Shown: positions 21,354-30,460, numbered from the stretch's first letter. The stretch: 64,000 nt of DNA from Nesterenkonia sp. (GCF_029265375.1 NZ_JAJUJJ010000012.1:1-64000); one strand, 5' to 3'. Notes: generated from the sequence alone by a model not told the origin. A program made the numbers and translations.

Positions 21354-22714
21354 CGCTGCACCCCCGGCCTCCCGCGCCGGGCCATCTGGCGCAGCACCGC
21401 ATCCAGGCTTCCCGGCCCGCGCCAGGGCACCACTGCCACGCCGTGGCGCTGCAGCTGAATCAGCTCATCCTCGCGCTCCAGCAGGCGGATCCTCCAGGCC
21501 GCCTCAGCCACCGGGTCCGGCTCCTCGGCGGCCTGCACATCCTCGGTGAGCACATCGACGGCGATGACGCTGAGCCCGCGGCGGGCCAACATCGCCGCGC
21601 GGGTGAGCATCCCGGCCGAGACCAGCGGGGAGAGCATGACCACCAGGGTCCCCGGCGGCAGGAGGAGCCGCATCCGCTCGGGATCCACCCGGTGTTCGGC
21701 GGCCGACTCCGTCTGGGCCAGCAGCTGCAGGATCCGCCCGGCGTGCCGCCGTCCGGTGCCGGCGGGCAGCCTGCGCGTCTGCGCTCCGGAGACCGTGTGC
21801 AGACTCACCCGGTCACCTTGGCGGGTGAAATGTTCGGCGATGGCGGCGCCGGCCCGGACCGCATGGTCCAGGCTCGAGGCGCCTGCTCCGACGCCGTCGG
21901 GGATGCCGAGTTCGGCTTGGGCATCCAGGATCAGCGCCACGTGGGTGTCCTGGTCGGCGTAGGTGGCGGTCACATGCAGCTGGGAGCTGCGCGTGGAGCG
22001 CGGCCAGTGGATGCGCTTGAGCCGGTCTCCCCATTGGAAGGCGCGCAGCGAGCTGAACTCGCTGCCTTCTCCGGGGCGGGCCGAGCGGTGCTGACCGACC
22101 AGTCCGCGCGGATGCGGTGCGGCCGCGGAGGTGTCGAAGGCCCCGCCGGCGGGCAGCACCAGACGCTGCCGGTCCGGCAGGGTGACCGGGCCCCACACAT
22201 GGGCTCCCCACGCAGATGCAGCGGCGGCGCGCACCGGCCCGATGGTGCGCCGGCCCCATCGGGTGGGACTGGCCCCCAGGCTCAGGCGCAGCGGCCGGGT
22301 CCCCTCGCCGGCCTCGGGGCGGCTGTCCGCCCGCACAGTGCGGGCCCCGTGGAGCGGCCGACGGGCGATCCAGGGGGTCGATGCCAGGGTGGCGGATGCG
22401 GTCTCTGCTCCCTGCAGCCCGGTCATGTCCACTGCGGCAGTGTGCTCAGCCCCTTCGGTGAGGGTGGCCGCGCCGGCGTTGAAGCGCGCCCGGGGTGACC
22501 CGGTGGGCCGCCCGGCGGCGGAGACTGCGGCGATCAGCGCCAGCGGGGCGATGATCACCAGCAGATCGGGCCGGCCCAGCAGCAGCCCGGCCAAGGGCCC
22601 GAGTCCAGCCAGAACGACCGCCCGCAGATGTGCGTGGGTGATGCGCCAGCGGACCTGGGCACCCTCCCCGGCGCTTCGGCTCTGCTCGCGGGTGTGCTCC
22701 ATCGGCATTGTCAC
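21350..22714 (-). CDS. DUF58-domain membrane protein
   Basis: A 454-residue protein with two N-terminal transmembrane helices (about 30-65) and a DUF58 domain marked by FSSLRAFQWGDRLKRIHW. DUF58 proteins are von Willebrand-A-like partners of MoxR ATPases and are thought to help assemble or mature envelope or secreted complexes. It overlaps the moxR gene upstream and the small membrane gene downstream by 4 bases each, showing translational coupling. Confidence 0.9.
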   Translation of the reverse strand: MTMPMEHTREQSRSAGEGAQVRWRITHAHLRAVVLAGLGPLAGLLLGRPDLLVIIAPLALIAAVSAAGRPTGSPRARFNAGAATLTEGAEHTAAVDMTGLQGAETASATLASTPWIARRPLHGARTVRADSRPEAGEGTRPLRLSLGASPTRWGRRTIGPVRAAAASAWGAHVWGPVTLPDRQRLVLPAGGAFDTSAAAPHPRGLVGQHRSARPGEGSEFSSLRAFQWGDRLKRIHWPRSTRSSQLHVTATYADQDTHVALILDAQAELGIPDGVGAGASSLDHAVRAGAAIAEHFTRQGDRVSLHTVSGAQTRRLPAGTGRRHAGRILQLLAQTESAAEHRVDPERMRLLLPPGTLVVMLSPLVSAGMLTRAAMLARRGLSVIAVDVLTEDVQAAEEPDPVAEAAWRIRLLEREDELIQLQRHGVAVVPWRGPGSLDAVLRQMARRGRPGVQR

Positions 22715-23703
22715 CGGTCGGCGTCGGCGCGGGCAGCCGGGACCGGCACCTCACTCAGTGCGGCCTCAACCACGCGCTGGGCCGTCACATCGGACATCCA
22801 CAGTTCCGGCTTGAGCACTATCCGGTGGTCCAGCACCGCGTGGGCCACCGCTTTGACGTCCTCGGGCAGCAGATAGTCACGGCCGGCGATCACCGCATAG
22901 GCGCGGGCGGTGAGCACCAGGGCCAGGGATCCGCGCGGGGAGGCCCCGACCTGGACGGCGTTGTTGGTCCGGGTCGCGGCGGCCAGCTGGACGCAGTAGG
23001 CGGCGATCTCCTCAGACACCGGAACCGCCTCCACGGCCCGCTGCATGGCCAGCAGCCCGGCCGCATCGGTGACCGGCTCCAAGGCGATCTCCTCCTGCCG
23101 GCGCGCCAGCCTGCGGCGCAGCACCTCTGCTTCCTGATCACCGGTGGGGTAGCCGAAGGCCAGTCGGACCAGAAAGCGGTCCAGCTGCGCCTCGGGCAGC
23201 GGATAGGTTCCCTCATACTCCACCGGATTGGAGGTGGCCAGCACGTGGAAGGGCCGCGGCAGCTCGAAGGTTCGTCCCTCCACGGTGACCTGCTTCTCTG
23301 CCATGGCCTCCAGCAGTGCCGACTGGGTCTTGGGCGGGGTCCGGTTGATCTCATCGGCCAGCAGCAGTCCGGTGAACAGCGGGCCGGAGCGGAATTCGAA
23401 CCGGCCGCTGCTCTGGTCATAGACGTAGGCGCCGGTGAGGTCTGCCGGCAGCAGGTCCGGGGTGAACTGGGCCCGGGTGAAGTCCAGGCCCAGAGCCTGG
23501 GCGAAGGACCGGGCTGTCAGTGTCTTGCCCAGTCCCGGCAGATCCTCCAGCAGCACGTGGCCGCCGGCGAGCACCGCAGCCAGGGTCAGCGTCAGCGGCT
23601 CCCGGTTTCCCACCACCGCTCCGCCCACCTGCTGCAGCACCTGGTCTGCGCGGCGGCCGACCTCCTGGGGGCTCAACGTCTCGGCTGGTTCGTCTCTGCT
23701 CAC
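22711..23703 (-). CDS. MoxR-family AAA+ ATPase
   Basis: A 330-residue cytosolic AAA+ ATPase. Walker A is LEDLPGLGKT, Walker B LLLADEINR, and sensor 1 is ATSNPVEYEG, all as in MoxR proteins. These act as chaperone-like remodelers with VWA/DUF58 partners. The gene lies in a five-gene run with 4-base overlaps (DUF4129, membrane protein, moxR, DUF58, membrane protein), the classic actinobacterial layout. Confidence 0.93.
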   Translation of the reverse strand: MSRDEPAETLSPQEVGRRADQVLQQVGGAVVGNREPLTLTLAAVLAGGHVLLEDLPGLGKTLTARSFAQALGLDFTRAQFTPDLLPADLTGAYVYDQSSGRFEFRSGPLFTGLLLADEINRTPPKTQSALLEAMAEKQVTVEGRTFELPRPFHVLATSNPVEYEGTYPLPEAQLDRFLVRLAFGYPTGDQEAEVLRRRLARRQEEIALEPVTDAAGLLAMQRAVEAVPVSEEIAAYCVQLAAATRTNNAVQVGASPRGSLALVLTARAYAVIAGRDYLLPEDVKAVAHAVLDHRIVLKPELWMSDVTAQRVVEAALSEVPVPAARADADR

Positions 23704-24203
23704 AGCTCCTCGATTCGCGCAATTGTTCGGTTCAGGGTCTCTGGGTCGATTCCGGCTCCCGCCGCCGGGGGCGTGGAGAGAAAGTCCGCCAGGGGTTCGC
23801 CGAGCATCTGCTGGGCCGCCTGCGGGTCACGCTCGGGGTCCACGCCGCGGCGCTGCAGCCGGGCGTGAGCCAGCCGGCGGAGCTCGCTGTGCAGCTCAGC
23901 GCCCCGGGGCTCACCCTCCAGCGCATAGCGCACCAGCGTCCGGAGCCGGTTGAACCGCGGGTCTGAGGCGGTGCCGATGATCCGCGGCCGGCGCTGCTGC
24001 GGACTGAACCATTCCACCTCGGCCACCCGGTCACGGACATTCAGCAGCAGGGAGACGACGACGGCGAGCGCCCCTGCTGCCACGACGGCGACGGCGACTC
24101 CGAGGTCCCAGGGGGCCGCGGCGAGTCCTGCGGACCACAGCAGCAGATGCAGCACGGCTGCGCCCAGCAGCACCAGCAGCGCCCGGAGGAGGATTCGTCT
24201 CAC
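23700..24203 (-). CDS. hypothetical membrane protein of the MoxR operon
   Basis: A 167-residue protein with two N-terminal transmembrane helices (about 5-55) and a basic cytoplasmic domain. The family is not recognised with certainty; equivalent genes sit between DUF4129 and moxR in related operons. It overlaps both neighbours by 4 bases. Confidence 0.75.
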   Translation of the reverse strand: MRRILLRALLVLLGAAVLHLLLWSAGLAAAPWDLGVAVAVVAAGALAVVVSLLLNVRDRVAEVEWFSPQQRRPRIIGTASDPRFNRLRTLVRYALEGEPRGAELHSELRRLAHARLQRRGVDPERDPQAAQQMLGEPLADFLSTPPAAGAGIDPETLNRTIARIEEL

Positions 24204-24925
24204 GGCGGGCCTCCGCTCAGCGCTGTGCGGTGGGCCTCGATGGCGCGGTGGACCCGGTCCAGGGCATCCACCGCGCGGCGCCGGTCCTGCTCGTCCGGTT
24301 CGGTGCGGGAGAACCGTGCGATGCGGTAGAGCTCGGCCAGCTCAGCGATTGTGGGAGCGTCCACGTTCCAACGGGAGAGCACCCGCTGGGTGAACTCGGC
24401 GGAGGTTTCAGCAGGGTCATGGTCCAGCCCGGCGGCCGCGGCGGCATCTTCCAGGGCGGCCCAGCAGGCCACCACCGCATTGCGCGGGCTGCCTGAGGCC
24501 AGGGCGCGCCGGCGCGCCTGGGAGCCGGTGGCTTCGGCTGCTGCGTCCAGGTCCTCTGCGGCAGCGTCCACCGGGCTGCTGCCGTCGGTGGTGCGCCCTG
24601 CCCACCAGCGGCGCAGCCGCAGGAGCAACCAGTACAGCACTGCCGCGGCGGCGGCCAGTCCGGCCAGCTGCAGCAGCCCGTTCAGGAAGGAGAAGTCGAT
24701 AGGTTCGACCGACTCGCGCAGCTCCGCCAGAGGGTGCTCAGCCTCCTGCTCGGCGCCCAGGTCGAGGATCTCGACCTCCTCAGCCTCCGGGCCCTTCTCC
24801 GCCGGAGCCTGGGGCAGCGGCAGGTCGCCGTCGAACCGCGGGACCGGCGCCGAGGCTGCCCAGAGCATCACCAGCAGCCCGAGCAGAGTCAGCCCTGAGA
24901 CCCAGCTCACGTTTTTCCGGCCCAT
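24200..24925 (-). CDS. DUF4129-domain membrane protein
   Basis: A 241-residue protein with an N-terminal membrane segment, an extracytoplasmic acidic region, a second helix (near 105-125) and a C-terminal DUF4129 domain (AVVACWAALEDAAAAAG ... ELYRIARFS). DUF4129 regularly accompanies MoxR/DUF58 and resembles transglutaminase-associated domains. I choose ATG 24925 over the longer frame to 25030 because the membrane segment starts there and a -10-like TAAGTT lies 7 bases upstream. First gene of the operon; divergent from the LacI gene. Confidence 0.85.
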   Translation of the reverse strand: MGRKNVSWVSGLTLLGLLVMLWAASAPVPRFDGDLPLPQAPAEKGPEAEEVEILDLGAEQEAEHPLAELRESVEPIDFSFLNGLLQLAGLAAAAAVLYWLLLRLRRWWAGRTTDGSSPVDAAAEDLDAAAEATGSQARRRALASGSPRNAVVACWAALEDAAAAAGLDHDPAETSAEFTQRVLSRWNVDAPTIAELAELYRIARFSRTEPDEQDRRRAVDALDRVHRAIEAHRTALSGGPP

Positions 24926-24932
24926 CTGCCAC

Positions 24933-24938
24933 AACTTA
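24933..24938 (-). promoter_or_regulatory. -10 element of leaderless promoter, DUF4129/MoxR operon
   Basis: TAAGTT on the minus strand ends 7 bases before ATG 24925; no Shine-Dalgarno sequence lies between. Confidence 0.45.
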
Positions 24939-25012
24939 CCGCACAGACGGTGCGGCGCCGGGCTGCACGCGAACCTCAGGTGACCGGCGGGAAGACGCCA
25001 GGTGAACAGTGA

Positions 25013-25047
25013 TGGAACGTTCCACGACATCTGGCTGGAACGGACTG
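25013..25047. promoter_or_regulatory. LacI-type operator pair before the LacI gene
   Basis: A perfect TGGAACGTTCCA at 25013-25024 is followed, offset exactly 23 bases, by a degenerate copy TGGAACGGACTG at 25036-25047, the same geometry as at the HAD gene. A further CGTTCC half-site at 25065-25070 precedes a possible -10 TACTCT (25078-25083). The region is also the upstream DNA of the divergent MoxR operon. Confidence 0.6.
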
Positions 25048-25140
25048 ATCCGGCATTTTTCGTTCGTTCCGAGGTCCTACTCTGGGCTCTGCACCCGCTT
25101 CGCGCCGCCGCTGCCGGCGCCTGAATGACTGGAGCCGGAG

Positions 25141-26196
25141 ATGACCACTGCCCCGCCGCCGGCCGCGTCCCAGACCGGCCGCAGCCGCCGTTCCGGGCGG
25201 CAGCCGACGATCCATGATGTGGCCAAGGCCGCCGGCGTCTCCAAATCGGCGGTGTCGCTGGCGATCCGGAACCAGCGCGGGGTCTCTGAGGCGACCCGGG
25301 AGCATATTCTTCAGGTGGCCCAGCAGCTGGGCTACCGGTCCAATGTGTGGGCGCGGTCGCTGGTGCAGGGACGCACCGGCCTGGTGGGGATCCTGCTGCA
25401 GGATCTGGGCAACAGCTACCACCGGGACGTGACCGCAGGGGTGGAGGACGCGGCCGCAGAGCTGGATCTGCGCCTGGTGATCGGCCACGGCCGCCGTGAC
25501 GCTGCCCGCCTGCAGGCGGAGCTGGATTCTCTGCTGGCCCTGGGAGTCGAAGGCGTGGTCATCGTCTCCTCCTGGGTGCCTCCGCAGTACCTGGAGCGGG
25601 TGGGCCGCCGGGTTCCGCTGGTGGTGGTGGGGCGGCTGCCCGGGCAGGTGCCCGGCGTCGACTCGGTGGCCAACCGTGATGAGCTGGGAGCCCGCCAGGC
25701 CGTGGAGCATCTGGTGGAGCTGGGGCACACCCGCATTGCGCACCTGACCGGGTCGGCGCGTCCGGCGGCGATGCACCGCCGCGCAGCCTTCTGCGAGATG
25801 ATGCGCAGCCTGCTTCCGGGAGTCGACCCGCAGGTGGAGGGACCGGAGCAGCTGGAGGCCGCTATCCGCTACCTGGTCTTTCAGGTGCAGCAGGAGACAT
25901 CCGGCCCCACGGCGGTTTTCACGCAGAATGACCGGGTGGCGGCGGATCTGGTGGGCGCCTGCCTGGATGCTGGGGTGCGGCTTCCCGAGCAGCTGAGCAT
26001 CGTCGGATATGACAATTCCAGCCTCTGCCGCATGCTGCGTCCGCAGCTGACCAGTGTGGACCAGCCGCGCGCCCAGATGGGGCGGATGGCTCTGGATATG
26101 CTGGCCGAACGCATCGGCGGCCGCACCGAGGACCGGCATGTCACCGTGGCCCCGGAACTGGTGGTGCGGTCCTCCACCGCTGCGCCGCGGGGCTGA
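25141..26196 (+). CDS. LacI-family transcriptional regulator
   Basis: A 351-residue regulator. The N-terminal helix-turn-helix (residues 22-42, TIHDVAKAAGVSKSAVSLAI) and hinge helix (about 66-76) are followed by a periplasmic-binding-protein-like sensor domain (about 80-340) ending in the usual SVDQPRAQMGRMA segment. The start ATG 25141 has GGAGCCGGAG upstream. LacI-family dimers bind palindromes with central CpG, exactly the form of TGGAACGTTCCA found at its own gene, the HAD gene and the ECF operon. It is therefore the likely regulator of those genes; the effector is unknown. Confidence 0.92.
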   Translation: MTTAPPPAASQTGRSRRSGRQPTIHDVAKAAGVSKSAVSLAIRNQRGVSEATREHILQVAQQLGYRSNVWARSLVQGRTGLVGILLQDLGNSYHRDVTAGVEDAAAELDLRLVIGHGRRDAARLQAELDSLLALGVEGVVIVSSWVPPQYLERVGRRVPLVVVGRLPGQVPGVDSVANRDELGARQAVEHLVELGHTRIAHLTGSARPAAMHRRAAFCEMMRSLLPGVDPQVEGPEQLEAAIRYLVFQVQQETSGPTAVFTQNDRVAADLVGACLDAGVRLPEQLSIVGYDNSSLCRMLRPQLTSVDQPRAQMGRMALDMLAERIGGRTEDRHVTVAPELVVRSSTAAPRG

Positions 26197-26222
26197 TTCG
26201 GCCTCAGCAGGTGCTCACGCGC

Positions 26223-26239
26223 CCGGCAGAGACTGCCGG
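26223..26239. terminator. hairpin between convergent LacI and response-regulator genes
   Basis: A 6-base stem CCGGCA/TGCCGG with a 5-base loop, extendable by neighbouring GC pairs, sits in the 61-base convergent gap and may stop transcription in both directions. Confidence 0.45.
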
Positions 26240-26257
26240 CCGGGCCGGCTGATGCCC

Positions 26258-26935
26258 TCAGACGATCCTGCGCTGCTCGGCCCAGCGGGTCAGCTCGTGC
26301 CGGGAGCTCAGCTGCAGCTTGCGCAGCACTTTGGAGACGTGGGTCTCCACGGTCTTGATCGAGATGAACAGCTCGGAGGCGATCTCCCGGTAGGTGTAGC
26401 CGCGGGCGATGAGCCGCATCACCTCCACCTCGCGGGCTGAGAGCAGATCCAGCTCCTCGTCGCGGACGTCCTGGGCCACGCCGGAGGTTCCGAAGGCGTC
26501 CAGCACAAACCCCGCCAGTCTCGGGGAGAACACGGCGTCGCCGTCTGCCACCGCCTCTATGGCGTCGACGAGTTCGGCGGTGCTGATCGTCTTGGTCACA
26601 TATCCGCGGGCGCCGGCCCGAATCACCGAGACCACGTCCTCGGCCTGGTCGGAGACGCTGATCGCCAGGAACCGGGTCTGCTCCAGCAGATCGCGGCAGA
26701 GCCGGACCACTTCGGCACCACCGCCGCCGGTCCCTCCGGGCAGGTGCACATCCAGCAGCACCACCTCCGGGGTGTGCTCCCGCACCGCGGCAGCCGCCGA
26801 ATCCACATCATGGGCTTCGGCGACGACGTTCACCGCCTCGCCGATCTCAGACTTCAGGCCGGCGCGGAAGATGGCGTGGTCATCAACGATGACGACTCGG
26901 CGCGGCGCGGAGCCGGTGGCTGCGGGGCTGGTCAC
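26258..26935 (-). CDS. NarL/LuxR-family response regulator
   Basis: A 225-residue two-component regulator with a receiver domain (acidic pocket Asp18-Asp19, phosphoacceptor Asp62 in LLDVHLPGG) and a C-terminal LuxR-type helix-turn-helix (SAREVEVMRLIARGYTYRE, about 165-220). GTG 26935 is chosen as start because AGGAGACCC lies just upstream and the receiver begins at once; the longer open frame to 27334 runs antisense-like through the kinase gene. It starts 13 bases after the kinase stop and is its cognate regulator. Confidence 0.93.
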   Translation of the reverse strand: MTSPAATGSAPRRVVIVDDHAIFRAGLKSEIGEAVNVVAEAHDVDSAAAAVREHTPEVVLLDVHLPGGTGGGGAEVVRLCRDLLEQTRFLAISVSDQAEDVVSVIRAGARGYVTKTISTAELVDAIEAVADGDAVFSPRLAGFVLDAFGTSGVAQDVRDEELDLLSAREVEVMRLIARGYTYREIASELFISIKTVETHVSKVLRKLQLSSRHELTRWAEQRRIV

Positions 26936-26948
26936 TGCAGGGTCTCCT

Positions 26949-28286
26949 TCATCTCTCAGTGGTTTCGCCGGACTGCGGCTGAGCTTCGGACTGCGGGCCG
27001 GGCGCGGGGACCGGGCCGGTGCCGGAGCCGTTGGGCGCCGGGCGGGCCTGCACTGGCATGAACAGCTGCACCTCGGTGCCGCGCTCTGAGGAGCGGATGC
27101 GCGCCTCTCCGCCGGCGCGGCGCATCCGGCCGATGATGGACTCCCGCACCCCCAGCCGGTCCTCACCGATGGCGTCGAGGTCGAAACCGTCGCCCCGGTC
27201 CCGGATGAACACGGCGTCCTCGTCCTCAGTGGACTCGATGTAGACCGAGGCCGGGCCGGCGTGCCGCAGCGCGTTGAGCATGGCCTCCCGGGCGGCCGCG
27301 ACCAGGGCATCGTGGTGCTGGCGGCGGGACTCACCGACGGCGACGACTTCCACCGGGGTGGAGTGCATCTCCTCCAGCTCGGCGGCCACTGCCAGCAGCT
27401 GGTCCTTCAGGCTGCCGGTCTGCGCCGCGGACTGCCGGTAGAGCCAGGTGCGCAGCTGCCGCTCCTGGCGCCGGGCCAGCCGCTCCACCGCGGCCGGGTC
27501 GGCCTTCTGCTTCTGGATCATGGCCAGGGTCTGCAGCACCGAGTCGTGCAGATGGGCAGCGATATCGGCCCGCTCGGCCTCGGCCGCGGCGCGGGCCCGC
27601 TCCACCTGGGAGGTGCGGTAGAGCTTGATGAGCCAGGGGGCCACCACCAGTGCCAGCCCCGCCAGCAGCATGGCGGCCACAATGATGCCGACGATCAGCT
27701 CGCCCGGCCCGGTGAGCCCACCGGCGATCACCAGCATGGCGATCAGCACCAGGAAGGCCCCGGCACCGACCTGCCACAGCGCCGCATGGCGGATGCCCGG
27801 TCCGCTGGGTGAGTGGTCCAGCTGGGACCAGGCCAGCACGACGCCGGCGATGATCACCGCCGGCGGCAGAATCGTCCGCCAGTCCAGCTGCAGGCCGAAC
27901 AGCTGCATGACCATCAGCAGACTGGCGCCCAGCAGCAGCCCTCCGACCAACACCTCCGGGGATGAGGTCAGAGCATCCACTGCTCGGCGCACCGCGGTCG
28001 GGGCTCCGCCGTCGGTCTCAGCGGTGTCATCCGGCGGCTGCTGGACCGCGGGCCCGCTGAGTCCGCGCTCGGCGGCGCCGGGAACCGGTTCCTGCTCACT
28101 GGGCACAAAGATCCACAGCCACAGATAGAGCACCAGTCCCACCCCGCCGCAGAGGGCGAGCACGATCATAGTGATCCGCACCACCGGCACGGAGAGGCCC
28201 AGATGCCTGGCCAGCCCCAGGCACACCCCCGCCACCGGAGTGTGCTGGGCCCGCCGCAGCGGCGGCCGCTCGTCGGCGGTGCTCAT
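26949..28286 (-). CDS. PspC-domain sensor histidine kinase
   Basis: A 445-residue membrane kinase. An N-terminal PspC domain (about 8-62, with one helix), four further transmembrane helices (about 110-222), a HisKA_3-type dimerisation region with phosphoacceptor His247 (AAHLHDSVLQT) and an HATPase domain (EAMLNALRHAG, IRDRGDGFD). PspC and LiaS-like kinases respond to envelope damage. It is co-transcribed with the LuxR-type regulator and divergent from a second PspC protein with a LiaF-like C-terminus, suggesting an envelope-stress circuit. The stimulus is unknown. Confidence 0.9.
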   Translation of the reverse strand: MSTADERPPLRRAQHTPVAGVCLGLARHLGLSVPVVRITMIVLALCGGVGLVLYLWLWIFVPSEQEPVPGAAERGLSGPAVQQPPDDTAETDGGAPTAVRRAVDALTSSPEVLVGGLLLGASLLMVMQLFGLQLDWRTILPPAVIIAGVVLAWSQLDHSPSGPGIRHAALWQVGAGAFLVLIAMLVIAGGLTGPGELIVGIIVAAMLLAGLALVVAPWLIKLYRTSQVERARAAAEAERADIAAHLHDSVLQTLAMIQKQKADPAAVERLARRQERQLRTWLYRQSAAQTGSLKDQLLAVAAELEEMHSTPVEVVAVGESRRQHHDALVAAAREAMLNALRHAGPASVYIESTEDEDAVFIRDRGDGFDLDAIGEDRLGVRESIIGRMRRAGGEARIRSSERGTEVQLFMPVQARPAPNGSGTGPVPAPGPQSEAQPQSGETTER

Positions 28287-28494
28287 GCGCAGCTCACGTC
28301 CTTCCCACGGCTGTGCCGGGTTTTCATCACGACGGCGTCACCCACCGGTGACCCCCGGGTGCTGTCCTGCCACCATACTGTCACGCAGCACACGCCTCAG
28401 ACCCGCAGAATCGGGGACTTCAGGGGCCGATCAGGGTTGAATCAGGGCATTCCCTCATAGCGCGTGCAGCCTGCGCCGTCGGAGCATAGATGTC

Positions 28495-30009
28495 ATGAAC
28501 ACCTCATCCTCATCCACCTCCGGCCCCGAGGCCGGTCACCAGGTCTTCGAGTGGGTCCGCTCCACCGGGATCACCCGTCCCGACGGCGCCTGGGTCGGCG
28601 GCGTGCTCGCTGCCGCCGCCCAGCGGCTGCGCTGGGATACCGCCCTGGTGCGCGGACTCGGCGTCGTCTCCCTGATCCTCTTCGCCTCCCCCACGCTGCT
28701 CCTCTACGGGCTGGGCTGGCTGTTTCTGCCTGATTCCCGGGGCCGGATCCACGCCCAGGAGGCGCTGCGCGGCTCCTACCCCTCCGGCCTGTGGGGTGCT
28801 GCCATTGTGACGGTGCTCGGCGCGGTCAATGTCTTCACCCCCAATGTGGTGGGCCCCTTCGCGGTGCTGCTGAACCTGGTCATCATCGGCGTGGTGGCCT
28901 GGCTGGTGTGGGTGCTGGTCCGCAGCCACCACCGGCGCCGCGAAGAGTCTTCGGCACACACCGGCGAGGCCGGCTCCTCCCCAAAAGCACAGACCTCCGC
29001 AGCATACAGCCGCTCGGCTGAGACTGCTGCGGAGGAGCGGACCGCCTCAGCGCCGGTCCGGGAGGACGGCAAGCCCGCCTGGTTCCCCAAGGAGTCCGCG
29101 CAGCCGCAGAGCGGACCGGCCGGCGGTGCCGGCGCTGACCCCCAGGAAGCTGCTGAGGCTCCCTATGCGGCCGCCGCCTCCGGAACCTCCCCGCGGTGGG
29201 ACGCCTCTGCGGAGGAGGAGGCCGAGTCCCCCGCCGAGCGCGAGGAGCGCCGGCGGCGCCGCATGGTGACCTTCGGCCTGCTGCTGCTGGCGATCCCCGC
29301 AGTGGGGGCCGCCGTCTGGATCGCCACGGCGGTGGGCCTGGCCACCTCCAGCGCAGTGCTGCTGGGACTGGCCGCCGTCGTCGTGCTGCTGGCCCTGATG
29401 CACCTGACATCTGCGCTGCGCGGCAGAAAGGGCCGCGCCGGCCTGCTGGCGGTGTTCACCACCCTGATGATGCTGGTCTTCCTCGCCGGCCCCACCGGCG
29501 GGTCGAACCACGTCTTCGGCAACTACACCACCACCAGCCAGGAGGTGAACTCGGCCTTCTCCCAGACCACCGTGGACCTGCGCGGCTACGCCGACCAGCT
29601 GCAGGACGGTGACGTGCGGGTCACCCCGGAGATCAATACTGCCTTCTCCAACACCACGGTGATCATTCCCGACGACACAGAGGTGGTCATCAACAACGGC
29701 CAGGCGTTCGGAAACCTCTCCATCCGCACCCAAGGATTGGAGCAGACTGAGTCCGGGATCAGCGGCGAGGACGTCGTCATCCTGCCTGCAGACCCCGACG
29801 CCGCCCAGGGCATTATGGAGCTGCAGCTCAATGCGGCCTTCGGCCAGGTCACCATCTTTGATGCCACCACCTACGAGGCCCACCGGGAGGACCGGGCGCC
29901 GGTCGATGATCCGGACGCCCCCGGCGCAGGAGCTGGGGCTGGAGCTGGCGCGGGCGCCGGGGCAGGTGCCGGAGCCCAGGACACCGACACAATGCAGGAG
30001 GACCGATGA
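28495..30009 (+). CDS. PspC / LiaF-like membrane protein
   Basis: A 504-residue membrane protein: PspC domain (about 20-80), two helices (about 98-145), a charged cytoplasmic linker (about 150-255), further helices (about 258-340), and a C-terminal beta-rich region (about 348-475) with repeated NSAFSQTTVDLRG, NTAFSNTTVIIP and NAAFGQVTIFD strands as in LiaF-type antibiotic-response proteins. The last 30 residues include a Gly-Ala repeat of about nine units with varied codons. It is divergent from the PspC kinase and likely modulates it. Function is inferred from domains and context. Confidence 0.8.
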   Translation: MNTSSSSTSGPEAGHQVFEWVRSTGITRPDGAWVGGVLAAAAQRLRWDTALVRGLGVVSLILFASPTLLLYGLGWLFLPDSRGRIHAQEALRGSYPSGLWGAAIVTVLGAVNVFTPNVVGPFAVLLNLVIIGVVAWLVWVLVRSHHRRREESSAHTGEAGSSPKAQTSAAYSRSAETAAEERTASAPVREDGKPAWFPKESAQPQSGPAGGAGADPQEAAEAPYAAAASGTSPRWDASAEEEAESPAEREERRRRRMVTFGLLLLAIPAVGAAVWIATAVGLATSSAVLLGLAAVVVLLALMHLTSALRGRKGRAGLLAVFTTLMMLVFLAGPTGGSNHVFGNYTTTSQEVNSAFSQTTVDLRGYADQLQDGDVRVTPEINTAFSNTTVIIPDDTEVVINNGQAFGNLSIRTQGLEQTESGISGEDVVILPADPDAAQGIMELQLNAAFGQVTIFDATTYEAHREDRAPVDDPDAPGAGAGAGAGAGAGAGAGAQDTDTMQEDR

Positions 30010-30437
30010 GCAGCAGAGATTTTGATTCCACAGCACAGCAGCCGCGCAGCGCCTCCAGCCTGCCGCCAGAGCCCGAGGACGTGGACGCGCTGCTGGCCGA
30101 GTCGCTGAAAGCCCAGTCTGAGCGGGACTTCACGTGGAAGGAGCCGGAGCGCCGGCCGCGCTGGTGGGAGCGTGCGGAGCGCCAGCACTCCAGCGTGGCC
30201 GCCCGGCCCAGCGCCGAAGTGGCCCCGAGCGCATCACGAAGCCGCGAGCGAGAGCAGGTACGGTTCGGCTCGGTCATCTTCGCCCTGGTCGCCCTGGCGC
30301 TGGCTGCCTGGGTGATCGCCTCCGTGGTCTTCGGCGTGGCGGTGGACCCGCTGGTGGTCGGCCTGGTGCTGTGCACCCTGGCTGGGCTGACGCTGGTGGC
30401 TGCCGGGCTGCGACCTCGGCCCGGAACGCGGATCTGA
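30006..30437 (+). CDS. small membrane protein downstream of LiaF-like gene
   Basis: A 143-residue protein with a charged N-terminal half and two C-terminal transmembrane helices (about 85-135). Its ATG overlaps the previous stop by 4 bases, so it is made together with the PspC/LiaF-like protein. No family recognised. Confidence 0.7.
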   Translation: MSSRDFDSTAQQPRSASSLPPEPEDVDALLAESLKAQSERDFTWKEPERRPRWWERAERQHSSVAARPSAEVAPSASRSREREQVRFGSVIFALVALALAAWVIASVVFGVAVDPLVVGLVLCTLAGLTLVAAGLRPRPGTRI

Positions 30438-30460
30438 TCTGCTCGCCCCACTGAATACAG

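Noticed and set aside
26258..27334. Extended 358-codon form of the response regulator
   Set aside because: The extra N-terminus overlaps the kinase gene and is Arg/Ser/Pro-rich; GTG 26935 has a proper ribosome site.
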